Assembly: GCA_900321195.1 (NCBI GenBank)
Contig: ONVG01000074.1
Span: forward strand, 1-7,416
Source: an uncultured Eubacteriales bacterium
Lineage (GTDB): Bacteria > Bacillota > Clostridia > Oscillospirales > Acutalibacteraceae
Reading direction: 5' to 3'
DNA: 7,416 nt
The position numbers and the translations under genes were made by a program. This document shows, in pieces, positions 1 through 4,921 of this stretch; position 1 is the stretch's first letter, and every line of letters begins with the position of its first letter. Under the pieces are notes generated by a model that saw only the letters and a program-made list of their open reading frames with translations, ran no database searches and had not been told where the DNA came from.

Positions 1-2
1 AC

Positions 3-197
3 AAGATAATATCACTTGATATATACGGTGACAGACCCGCAGCGCTTTTTGCCGACAGGATAGTTACATATAACTTCAACGGTAAGCCGCTTAGTCAGGT
101 ATCTGTACCGCTCGACTCCAAAAAAATCTGTTGCTGCGCCAAGAATACCTTTTATGTTCTCGGAAAAAGCAGGATATCAAGATTCGAGGCAGAATAA
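3..197 (+). CDS. C-terminal end of an unrecognised protein (partial, beta-propeller-like)
   Basis: Only the last 64 residues are in the window; the reading frame is open from base 3 to TAA at 195-197, and the other two forward frames stop within the first 20 bases. The fragment alternates short hydrophobic strands with turns (for example ALFADRIVTYNFNGK and TFYVLGKSRISRFEAE), with 'value, strand, turn' spacing typical of the last blades of a beta-propeller or WD40-like protein. Three consecutive cysteines (CCC) lie near the end. I do not recognise the family for certain; a DUF5711-type propeller protein of Clostridia is one guess. It is probably not co-transcribed with yceD, because a near-consensus promoter lies between them. 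Confidence is good that this is coding and low for any function. Confidence 0.6.
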   Translation, partial: KIISLDIYGDRPAALFADRIVTYNFNGKPLSQVSVPLDSKKICCCAKNTFYVLGKSRISRFEAE

Positions 198-206
198 TAT
201 ATATAG

Positions 207-277
207 AATTTTTAACGGAGATCGATTTTTGAAATCTTACATCTGACTGGTGGATAAAATTGATTTCCGTAGAAATT
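207..277. repeat. Imperfect inverted repeat between the first gene and yceD
   Basis: ACGGAGATC at 215-223 can pair with GATTTCCGT at 262-270 (nine pairs, one G-U). With one bulged A (214), the pairing continues through 207-213 against 271-277. The loop is long (38 bases) and holds a small hairpin of its own, GATTT-TTG-AAATC (224-236). It lies after the stop codon of the first gene and just upstream of the yceD promoter, so it could be a poor terminator or a binding site. No clean U-run follows it. Weak call. Confidence 0.3.
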
Positions 278-288
278 TTAAAAAGCTA

Positions 289-317
289 TTGACAAAACCG
301 ACTGTGACGATTATAAT
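289..317 (+). promoter_or_regulatory. Sigma-A promoter for yceD-rpmF-der-plsY
   Basis: A perfect -35 box TTGACA (289-294) and a perfect -10 box TATAAT (312-317) are separated by exactly 17 bases. Transcription would start near 324, giving a leader of about 34 bases before the yceD ATG. This is the strongest promoter in the window, as expected for a unit carrying a ribosomal protein gene. Confidence 0.9.
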
Positions 318-357
318 AAAATATGGCTTTTTAAAAACATTCTGTTGAGGTGAGTTT

Positions 358-855
358 ATGATCCTTGATCTGAAAAGAGTATTTTTAGGCGAGAATGAAC
401 GTATTGCACTGCATACAGAGGTCGATATGGGCAGCGACGCTCAGGGCGAAACAGGCTTTGTCCCTCCTGTGGAGGCGGATATAACCGTCAGGAACAGGGC
501 AGGTCTTGTTGAACTTGAAGCTGATGTAAACTTTACATATCGGTTTGAATGTGACAGATGTGCAAAAGCCGCAGACAGAAGCTATGCCTATAAATTCCGT
601 CATATTATCGTTGAAAAGCTTTCTGATGAAAGCGGTGACGATCATATTGAAGCACCTGACTATAAGCTCGATACTGACGCTCTGCTGAGAGATGATGTTC
701 TTTTGGAACTTCCGTCAAAGTTCCTTTGTAAGGAATCCTGTAAGGGCTTGTGTCCAAAGTGCGGAAAAAATCTTAATGAAGGCTCCTGTACCTGCAATAC
801 AAGGGAAACGGATCCGAGACTGGCGGCGCTTAAACAGCTCCTGTCAGAAGAATGA
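358..855 (+). CDS. yceD: YceD/DUF177 family protein (23S rRNA accumulation factor)
   Basis: 165 residues, the usual size for the DUF177 family (YceD in E. coli, YlbN in B. subtilis), which is needed for normal 23S rRNA levels and is commonly encoded just before rpmF, as here. Visible features are the family pattern FECDRC (C65, C68) in the middle, and near the C-terminus the cysteine-rich stretch LCKESCKGLCPKCGKNLN (C124, C128, C132, C135) followed by CTC (C144, C146), consistent with zinc binding. The tail DPRLAALKQLL matches the usual DPRWxxLKxL except that the conserved Trp is Leu. The start is set by the ribosome binding site GAGGTGA (347-353), four bases before ATG. The gap to rpmF is 35 bases and both are in the same unit. 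The family assignment is firm; the molecular mechanism of the family is not well established. Confidence 0.92.
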   Translation: MILDLKRVFLGENERIALHTEVDMGSDAQGETGFVPPVEADITVRNRAGLVELEADVNFTYRFECDRCAKAADRSYAYKFRHIIVEKLSDESGDDHIEAPDYKLDTDALLRDDVLLELPSKFLCKESCKGLCPKCGKNLNEGSCTCNTRETDPRLAALKQLLSEE

Positions 856-874
856 TTTTCAGTACTTTATATTC

Positions 875-882
875 AAGGAGGT
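875..882 (+). promoter_or_regulatory. Ribosome binding site deciding the rpmF start
   Basis: AAGGAGGT lies eight bases before the ATG at 891. It rules out the longer reading from an ATG at 852 that overlaps the yceD stop codon (ATGA), because that ATG has no Shine-Dalgarno sequence and would add 13 residues foreign to L32. Confidence 0.85.
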
Positions 883-890
883 CAATTACA

Positions 891-1073
891 ATGGCAGTAC
901 CAAAGAGAAAAACTTCTAAAGCAAGAAGAGACAAGAGACGTTCAGCAGTATGGAAGCTTCAGGCTCCTGCTCTTACAAGATGCTCCAACTGCGGCGAGTA
1001 CAAGCTTGCACACAGAGTATGCTCAAACTGCGGCATGTACAACGGCAGAGAAGTAATCAAAACAGAGGCTTAA
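891..1073 (+). CDS. rpmF: 50S ribosomal protein L32 (zinc-ribbon form)
   Basis: 60 residues, the normal L32 length, beginning with the signature MAVPKRKTSKARRDKRR. Two CxxC pairs (C31/C34 and C44/C47, both read as CSNC) make this the zinc-binding 'C+' form rather than the cysteine-free paralogue that some bacteria use under zinc limitation. The basic N-terminal half is the part that threads into 23S rRNA. L32 is a component of the large ribosomal subunit. The gene follows yceD, the most widespread arrangement for both, and is followed by a hairpin terminator at 1101-1127 that should hold back part of the transcription into der. The start was chosen at 891 from the ribosome binding site and the family N-terminus. 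Identification is essentially certain. Confidence 0.98.
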   Translation: MAVPKRKTSKARRDKRRSAVWKLQAPALTRCSNCGEYKLAHRVCSNCGMYNGREVIKTEA

Positions 1074-1100
1074 TTGCCTGTAAGGTCTACACACCTAAAC

Positions 1101-1127
1101 AGAGGAGGAGCGATCCTTCTCTTTTTT
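1101..1127 (+). terminator. Rho-independent terminator between rpmF and der
   Basis: Nine-pair stem (1101-1109 with 1114-1122, one G-U) closed by the stable GNRA tetraloop GCGA (1110-1113). The T-run 1122-1127 follows, then a second T-run at 1130-1134. No promoter of comparable quality is seen between here and der, so der and plsY probably depend on readthrough; the hairpin would then act as an attenuator setting L32 expression above Der. Confidence 0.75.
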
Positions 1128-1144
1128 ACTTTTTGTATCAAAAG

Positions 1145-1151
1145 AAGGGAG
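1145..1151 (+). promoter_or_regulatory. Ribosome binding site deciding the der start
   Basis: AAGGGAG ends ten bases before the ATG at 1162. An in-frame GTG at 1153 is only one base from this site, too close to be used, and would add three residues (MKS) before the standard Der N-terminus. The shorter start is therefore preferred. Confidence 0.7.
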
Positions 1152-1161
1152 AGTGAAAAGT

Positions 1162-2487
1162 ATGGCAAGGCCTGTGGTTGCGATAGTCGGCAGACCGAAT
1201 GTTGGAAAATCTACGCTTTTCAATAAGCTCATAGGTCAGCGTGTGGCTATCGTGAACGATACTCCCGGCGTTACCCGTGACAGGATATTCGGGGAATGCG
1301 AATGGAGAGGAAAAAAGATATCGCTTGTCGATACGGGCGGCATAGAACCCTATTCCGAGGATATCATACTTAAACAGATGAGAAGACAGGCTCAGTTAGC
1401 GATAGAAGCGGCTGATGTTATAATACTTGTAACAGACCTTACCGGCGGAGTTGTCGCAACAGACCATGATGTCGCTATGATGCTGCAAAAAAGCGGCAGA
1501 CCTGTGGTTCTCTGTGTAAATAAATGCGACAGAGTAGGTGAGCCTGATCCGGCATTCTATGAGTTCTATAATCTTGGACTTGGCGACCCGATAAGAGTTT
1601 CCTCCGTACACGGTCACGGTACCGGCGACCTGCTTGATGCAGTCTTTGAGTATCTTCCCGAGGATGATGAAAATGATGAGGACGAGGACGTAATAAGCGT
1701 TGCTATAATCGGCAGACCAAATGCGGGAAAATCCTCTCTCGTAAATAAGATAACCGGTGAGGAAAGATGTATAGTATCGAATATAGCCGGTACTACCCGC
1801 GACAGCATAGATACATTTATAGAAAATAAATACGGACATTTCAGGCTTACCGACACGGCAGGACTCAGAAGAAGCAGCCGTGTTGATGATACTATTGAAA
1901 AATACAGTATCATACGCGCTAAAATGGCGATAGAGCGCAGTGACGTGTGCGTTATAATGATAGATGCTGCAGTCGGCTTTACCGAGCAGGATTCAAAAAT
2001 AGCAGGTCTTGCACATGAATCGGGAAAGGCGTGTATAATAGCAGTAAATAAATGGGATGCTGTTGAAAAAACGGATAAGACTATGAACGAATACCGCAAA
2101 AAGCTTGAGGTTGATTTTTCGTTTATGTCTTATGCGCCTATGGTATTCATATCAGCAAAGACAGGGCAAAGACTTGACAGGCTTTTTGAGCTTATTGTGA
2201 CAGTTGTCGATTCTGCTGCTATGAGGATATCGACAGGTATGCTCAATGACCTTCTTGCAGATGCTGTTGCAAGAGTACAGCCGCCTACAGACAAGGGACG
2301 CAGACTCAAAATACTTTATATGACACAGTCGGGAGTAAAGCCGCCTACATTCGTGTGCTTTGTTAATTCCGCCGAGCTGTTTCATTTTTCGTATCAGCGC
2401 TATCTTGAAAACCGCATAAGAGAAACATTCGGTATGCAGGGTACGCCGATAAGGTTCATTATCCGTGAACGTGGAGATAAAAAGTAA
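1162..2487 (+). CDS. der: Ribosome biogenesis GTPase Der (EngA)
   Basis: 441 residues from ATG 1162, matching the usual 435-445. Der is an essential GTPase with two tandem GTP-binding domains that assists assembly of the 50S subunit. Domain 1 shows G1 GRPNVGKS (10-17), G3 DTGG (57-60) and G4 NKCD (120-123). Domain 2 shows GRPNAGKS (184-191), DTAG (231-234) and NKWD (296-299). A strongly acidic linker (about 167-176, EDDENDEDED) joins them. The C-terminal KH-like domain (about 350-441) carries the typical VKPPTFVCFVN and FSYQRYLENRIR segments. All expected motifs are intact. The gene sits after a terminator that follows rpmF, and its stop codon is part of the plsY ribosome binding site (TAAGGAG), so translation of the two is probably linked. 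It shares a ribosome-assembly theme with yceD and rpmF. Very confident. Confidence 0.97.
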   Translation: MARPVVAIVGRPNVGKSTLFNKLIGQRVAIVNDTPGVTRDRIFGECEWRGKKISLVDTGGIEPYSEDIILKQMRRQAQLAIEAADVIILVTDLTGGVVATDHDVAMMLQKSGRPVVLCVNKCDRVGEPDPAFYEFYNLGLGDPIRVSSVHGHGTGDLLDAVFEYLPEDDENDEDEDVISVAIIGRPNAGKSSLVNKITGEERCIVSNIAGTTRDSIDTFIENKYGHFRLTDTAGLRRSSRVDDTIEKYSIIRAKMAIERSDVCVIMIDAAVGFTEQDSKIAGLAHESGKACIIAVNKWDAVEKTDKTMNEYRKKLEVDFSFMSYAPMVFISAKTGQRLDRLFELIVTVVDSAAMRISTGMLNDLLADAVARVQPPTDKGRRLKILYMTQSGVKPPTFVCFVNSAELFHFSYQRYLENRIRETFGMQGTPIRFIIRERGDKK

Positions 2488-2499
2488 GGAGTGTTGTAA

Positions 2500-3216
2500 A
2501 TGGAAGAACTGACAGCCTTTTTTTCGGAATATTGGCTGCAAACGATAATAGCTGTTCTTGCAGCTTATCTTATAAGCAGTGTCAATACATCTATCATAGT
2601 GACCCGAATAGTACTTCATAAGGATATAAGGTCAATGGGCAGCGGAAATGCAGGTTTTACCAATGTTCTGCGCTGTGTCGGAAAGGCGCCTGCGATAGTA
2701 ACATTCATAGGCGATTTCCTTAAAGGAATAATTTCCGTAACTATAGCTTATTTCCTGATGTTCGGCGTACAGGGAGCCAATGCTGATATATACAGGGGCT
2801 ATCTGATGTACATAGCAGGACTTTTTGCTGTTGTCGGACATACATTCCCTATATACTACAAGTTCAAGGGCGGCAAGGGCGTAGTTACAACATTTGCGGT
2901 AATGTTTATGACGGACTGGAGAATGTCTGTCATGGCACTGCTGATATTTGCGGTATTCTTTATGATAACCGGTATAATATCAGTCTGCGCGCTTATAAAT
3001 GCAGTTGCTCTTCCTGTCAATACGATTGTCTTTAAATTCCTTGACTATAATAATGTTACGGCTGCAATATCGCCTATGCCTTCACCGAGCATTTCTTTTA
3101 TCTTATTTTCAGCGGCAATAACATTTATTATAGGTCTGCTTGTTATTTTCAGACATAAGGAAAACATACAAAGACTTGCTAACGGAACAGAAAAAAAGAT
3201 AAAAGCAAAAAAATAA
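2500..3216 (+). CDS. plsY: Glycerol-3-phosphate acyltransferase PlsY
   Basis: 238 residues, somewhat longer than the usual 190-220. PlsY is an integral membrane enzyme that transfers the acyl group of acyl-phosphate to glycerol-3-phosphate, giving lysophosphatidic acid, the first step of phospholipid synthesis. The three conserved cytoplasmic motifs are present: GSGNAGFTN (47-55), GHTFPIYYKFKGGKGV (113-128) and HKENIQRLANGTE (219-231). Hydrophobic stretches near 12-35, 64-90, 101-118, 140-172 and 199-217 fit a multi-span membrane protein. Motif 1 reads NAGFTN where the common form is NPGATN. The extra length lies mostly near residues 88-100 and 180-200 and in a lysine-rich tail. The start follows AAGGAG (2486-2491) with eight bases of spacing. 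The acyl-phosphate supplier PlsX is not in this window. Directly downstream of der; closed by a strong terminator. Confidence 0.93.
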   Translation: MEELTAFFSEYWLQTIIAVLAAYLISSVNTSIIVTRIVLHKDIRSMGSGNAGFTNVLRCVGKAPAIVTFIGDFLKGIISVTIAYFLMFGVQGANADIYRGYLMYIAGLFAVVGHTFPIYYKFKGGKGVVTTFAVMFMTDWRMSVMALLIFAVFFMITGIISVCALINAVALPVNTIVFKFLDYNNVTAAISPMPSPSISFILFSAAITFIIGLLVIFRHKENIQRLANGTEKKIKAKK

Positions 3217-3232
3217 TGCTGTTTTGAGCGCC

Positions 3233-3286
3233 GACCTGAATTCCGGATGTTCTGTCCGATATTCAGGTCTTTAATTTTTATTTTTT
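3233..3286 (+). terminator. Strong rho-independent terminator after plsY
   Basis: GACCTGAAT (3233-3241) pairs perfectly with ATTCAGGTC (3261-3269). After a two-base internal mismatch a further four pairs form (3244-3247 with 3255-3258), closed by a seven-base loop. A T-rich tail (3270-3286) follows. It ends the unit that begins at the 289 promoter and lies directly before the next promoter. Confidence 0.9.
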
Positions 3287-3289
3287 CGC

Positions 3290-3318
3290 TTGTAGTTGAC
3301 AAAAAAATGTGTTATAGT
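3290..3318 (+). promoter_or_regulatory. Sigma-A promoter (extended -10) for cvpA-pgsA
   Basis: The -10 box TATAGT (3313-3318) is preceded by TGT (3310-3312), an extended -10 element, and has TTGTAG (3290-3295) as -35 at 17 bases. A perfect TTGACA at 3296-3301 overlaps, but it is only 11 bases from this -10 and no usable -10 lies 17 bases after it, so it is probably not the working -35. Confidence 0.7.
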
Positions 3319-3359
3319 ATGCGTGTAGACAAATATAAAAAATAAAAAAGGGTGGTATT

Positions 3360-4073
3360 ATGAATATTTTTATCGACATAATAACTGTTGCGATTTTTGC
3401 ACTGTTTATATATTCCGGCTATAAGCGTGGAATAATATATATGGTCATTAATATTATCGGAACATTTGCAGCTTCTCTTATATCGTCTTTTTTAGCATCA
3501 TCAATGTCGGTATGGCTTTACAATGTTGCTATACAGCCGAGAGTATCTTTTGCCATCAGTGAGGCTACAAAGAACATCACCGATACAGATCCGTTTAAAA
3601 TAGCAGAACAGGCTATGCAGAATGTTTCAAACTTTACTGCTAATACCCTGTCATCATTGGGCATAACTGCAAATGATATCGCAAAAGAGATACAGGTCAA
3701 AAATCTTGATGTAAACCTTATAATAGAAAACATGATAAAGCCGTCGGTAATAAAGGTCATATCATGGGGACTTACTTTTATAATCTTCGTATTATTGATG
3801 GTGGTCGTCAGCGTTATTGCAAGCAAGTTCACAAAGGCAGCAGACCATACTGTGCTTGGAATGCCGAACAGGGTCGCAGGCGCTGCTGTAGGTCTTGCCG
3901 AAGCGCTGCTGATGGTGATGCTGCTGTCTGTGATACTGTCTTTTGTACTATCATTCACATCTCCCGAAAGCTATGCGTCATGGAATGATGAACTCAACCA
4001 TACGATACTCTATAAGCCGATATCACAGATAAGCATTCCTGATGCGATAATCTCTAAGATAGTTCCGAAATAA
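3360..4073 (+). CDS. CvpA family membrane protein
   Basis: 237 residues with four predicted membrane segments, near 4-20, 26-47, 132-155 and 172-200. The N-terminal pattern (IDIITVAIFALFIYSGYKRG followed by a second hydrophobic helix) and the later segment GMPNRVAGAAVGLAEALL are characteristic of the CvpA family (colicin V production protein; YshB in B. subtilis). The family's role is not settled: it has been linked to colicin V export, envelope stress and bile tolerance. Residues 55-130 form a polar, helical insert between helix pairs, larger than in the short E. coli protein but common in Clostridia. The ribosome binding site is imperfect (AGGGTGGT, 3349-3356) and sits close to ATG. The gene is first in a two-gene unit with a phospholipid enzyme, suggesting an envelope role, which is inference. 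Confidence 0.85.
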   Translation: MNIFIDIITVAIFALFIYSGYKRGIIYMVINIIGTFAASLISSFLASSMSVWLYNVAIQPRVSFAISEATKNITDTDPFKIAEQAMQNVSNFTANTLSSLGITANDIAKEIQVKNLDVNLIIENMIKPSVIKVISWGLTFIIFVLLMVVVSVIASKFTKAADHTVLGMPNRVAGAAVGLAEALLMVMLLSVILSFVLSFTSPESYASWNDELNHTILYKPISQISIPDAIISKIVPK

Positions 4074-4097
4074 TGTATTTGTCTGCAAAATAATACT

Positions 4098-4104
4098 AAG
4101 GGGG
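4098..4104 (+). promoter_or_regulatory. Distant ribosome binding site of pgsA
   Basis: AAGGGGG is the only Shine-Dalgarno-like sequence before pgsA, but it ends 15 bases before the ATG at 4120, well beyond the usual 5-10. No in-frame ATG, GTG or TTG lies between. The start at 4120 is kept because the protein N-terminus (VPNLLSLIRI at 11-20) fits the family; translation may be inefficient. Confidence 0.5.
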
Positions 4105-4119
4105 CATTATTCACAGATC

Positions 4120-4737
4120 ATGAAGCATTATATCAAGGAAAATCTGACAGTTCCTAACCTGTTGTCACTTATAAGGATAGTTATAATTCCGCCTATGGCA
4201 AAATGTCTTTTAAGGCAAAATTATATCGCTGCCGGAGCTATGCTTTTGATATCTGCGATAAGCGATGCACTTGACGGCTTTATTGCAAGAAAATTCAATC
4301 AGATAACGCCTCTCGGAAAAATACTTGATCCCATAGCCGACAAGCTTACTTTGATAGCATTGGTAGTGTGCATAAATATAATATATCCCGATATACTGTT
4401 GTTCGTTATGTGCCTGTTTGTAAAGGAGATGCTCATGCTTTCGGGCGGAGCCGTACTTATTAATTTCAGGATAAGGCCGCCTGCGGCTAAATGGTACGGC
4501 AAGCTCTCGACTGTTATATTCTATACTTCAGTTATAACGCTTGTTGTTCTGAAGGCTGTATGGGGATATACAAACAGGACTCTGACTGTAACTCTTTTGG
4601 CAGTTACAACTGTATTTATGATGTTTTCGCTTGTAATGTACTTTACGCTTTTTGTAAAGCTGGTGCATGAAAAGAGAATAAGTGAACAAAAAAATAAAAA
4701 ATTGCAGAAAAATGCCGATAAACATCTCTCTGAGTGA
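4120..4737 (+). CDS. pgsA: CDP-alcohol phosphatidyltransferase, probably phosphatidylglycerophosphate synthase
   Basis: 205 residues. The full CDP-alcohol phosphatidyltransferase signature D-x2-DG-x2-AR-x8-G-x3-D-x3-D is present: D49, D52, G53, A56, R57, G66, D70 and D74. These aspartates bind the metal ions and the CDP moiety. The N-terminal VPNLLSLIRI matches the LPNxLTxxRI start of PgsA proteins, which transfer phosphatidyl from CDP-diacylglycerol to glycerol-3-phosphate on the way to phosphatidylglycerol and cardiolipin. Several hydrophobic segments (about 22-47, 76-112, 130-150 and 157-182) fit six membrane helices. The tail (184-205) is lysine-rich and hydrophilic. TGA is followed at once by an in-frame TAA. 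The exact alcohol substrate cannot be read from the motif; other family members use inositol phosphate or serine. Length and position make PgsA most likely. Confidence 0.85.
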   Translation: MKHYIKENLTVPNLLSLIRIVIIPPMAKCLLRQNYIAAGAMLLISAISDALDGFIARKFNQITPLGKILDPIADKLTLIALVVCINIIYPDILLFVMCLFVKEMLMLSGGAVLINFRIRPPAAKWYGKLSTVIFYTSVITLVVLKAVWGYTNRTLTVTLLAVTTVFMMFSLVMYFTLFVKLVHEKRISEQKNKKLQKNADKHLSE

Positions 4738-4753
4738 TAAGCGACAGTTTTTG

Positions 4754-4778
4754 ATTTGTCAGTTTATAACATTTGTCA
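4754..4778 (+). repeat. Direct repeat ATTTGTCA upstream of the clp promoter
   Basis: ATTTGTCA occurs at 4754-4761 and again at 4771-4778, 17 bases apart start to start, with a related ATTTGAA at 4781-4787. Each copy contains TTGTCA, one base from a -35 box. The second copy has a poor TATTTT 17 bases further on. Possible regulator half-sites or a minor promoter; could be chance in AT-rich DNA. Confidence 0.3.
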
Positions 4779-4785
4779 TTATTTG

Positions 4786-4813
4786 AATAAGTGCTTATTT
4801 TGCGCTTGTTTTT
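4786..4813 (+). terminator. Probable terminator after pgsA
   Basis: AATAAGTGC (4786-4794) can pair with GCGCTTGTT (4802-4810), nine pairs including two G-U, with a seven-base loop TTATTTT and a short T-run at 4809-4813. It is weaker than the other terminators here. An alternative six-pair stem (4786-4791 with 4794-4799) competes. Position between pgsA and the next promoter supports it. Confidence 0.45.
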
Positions 4814-4814
4814 G

Positions 4815-4843
4815 TAGACATTTCGGCTCTGATATGTTATGAT
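4815..4843 (+). promoter_or_regulatory. Sigma-A promoter (extended -10) for the clp gene
   Basis: TAGACA (4815-4820) and TATGAT (4838-4843) are each one base from consensus and 17 bases apart. TGT (4835-4837) supplies an extended -10. Transcription would start near 4850, inside the palindrome at 4847-4871, leaving a leader of about 70 bases. Confidence 0.75.
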
Positions 4844-4846
4844 ATT

Positions 4847-4871
4847 CAAAATAATATTAAATATTATTTTG
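4847..4871. promoter_or_regulatory. Perfect 25-bp palindrome over the clp transcription start (operator candidate)
   Basis: CAAAATAATATT (4847-4858) is an exact inverted repeat of AATATTATTTTG (4860-4871) around a single central A. It begins four bases after the -10 box and covers the predicted start point, the classical position for a repressor site. It does not resemble the HrcA/CIRCE element (TTAGCACTC-N9-GAGTGCTAA) or the CtsR heptad repeat (GGTCAAA type). In RNA it could form an AU-only stem with little stability. Symmetry is seen directly; operator function is inference. Confidence 0.55.
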
Positions 4872-4921
4872 TTTAAAGGAATAAAGAACTGAATACAGCG
4901 AAAAGAAAGGAGAAGTCAACT

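Noticed and set aside
852..890. Longer start for rpmF from an ATG overlapping the yceD stop codon
   Set aside because: It has no ribosome binding site and would add 13 residues not found in L32; a strong AAGGAGGT precedes the ATG at 891.
1153..1161. GTG start for der three codons upstream
   Set aside because: It lies one base from the Shine-Dalgarno sequence; the ATG at 1162 has proper spacing and gives the standard MxxPVVAIVGRPNVGKS start.
1614..2099. 161-codon open frame on the minus strand opposite der
   Set aside because: It is antisense to the second GTPase domain of der and is rich in Ser and Ile from reverse reading of der codons; no domain or ribosome binding site.
3296..3301. Perfect TTGACA as the -35 box of the cvpA promoter
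   Set aside because: It is only 11 bases from the TATAGT -10 box, and the sequence 16-18 bases downstream (around ATGCGT) is no -10. The overlapping TTGTAG at 17 bases fits better.
4839..4892. Small leader peptide of 17 codons before the clp gene
   Set aside because: Its ATG lies inside the -10 box, upstream of the expected transcription start, and it has no ribosome binding site.
4738..4921. CIRCE or CtsR operator before the clp gene
   Set aside because: Neither TTAGCACTC-N9-GAGTGCTAA nor a tandem GGTCAAA heptad (either strand) is present; the ATTTGTCA boxes differ in sequence and spacing.
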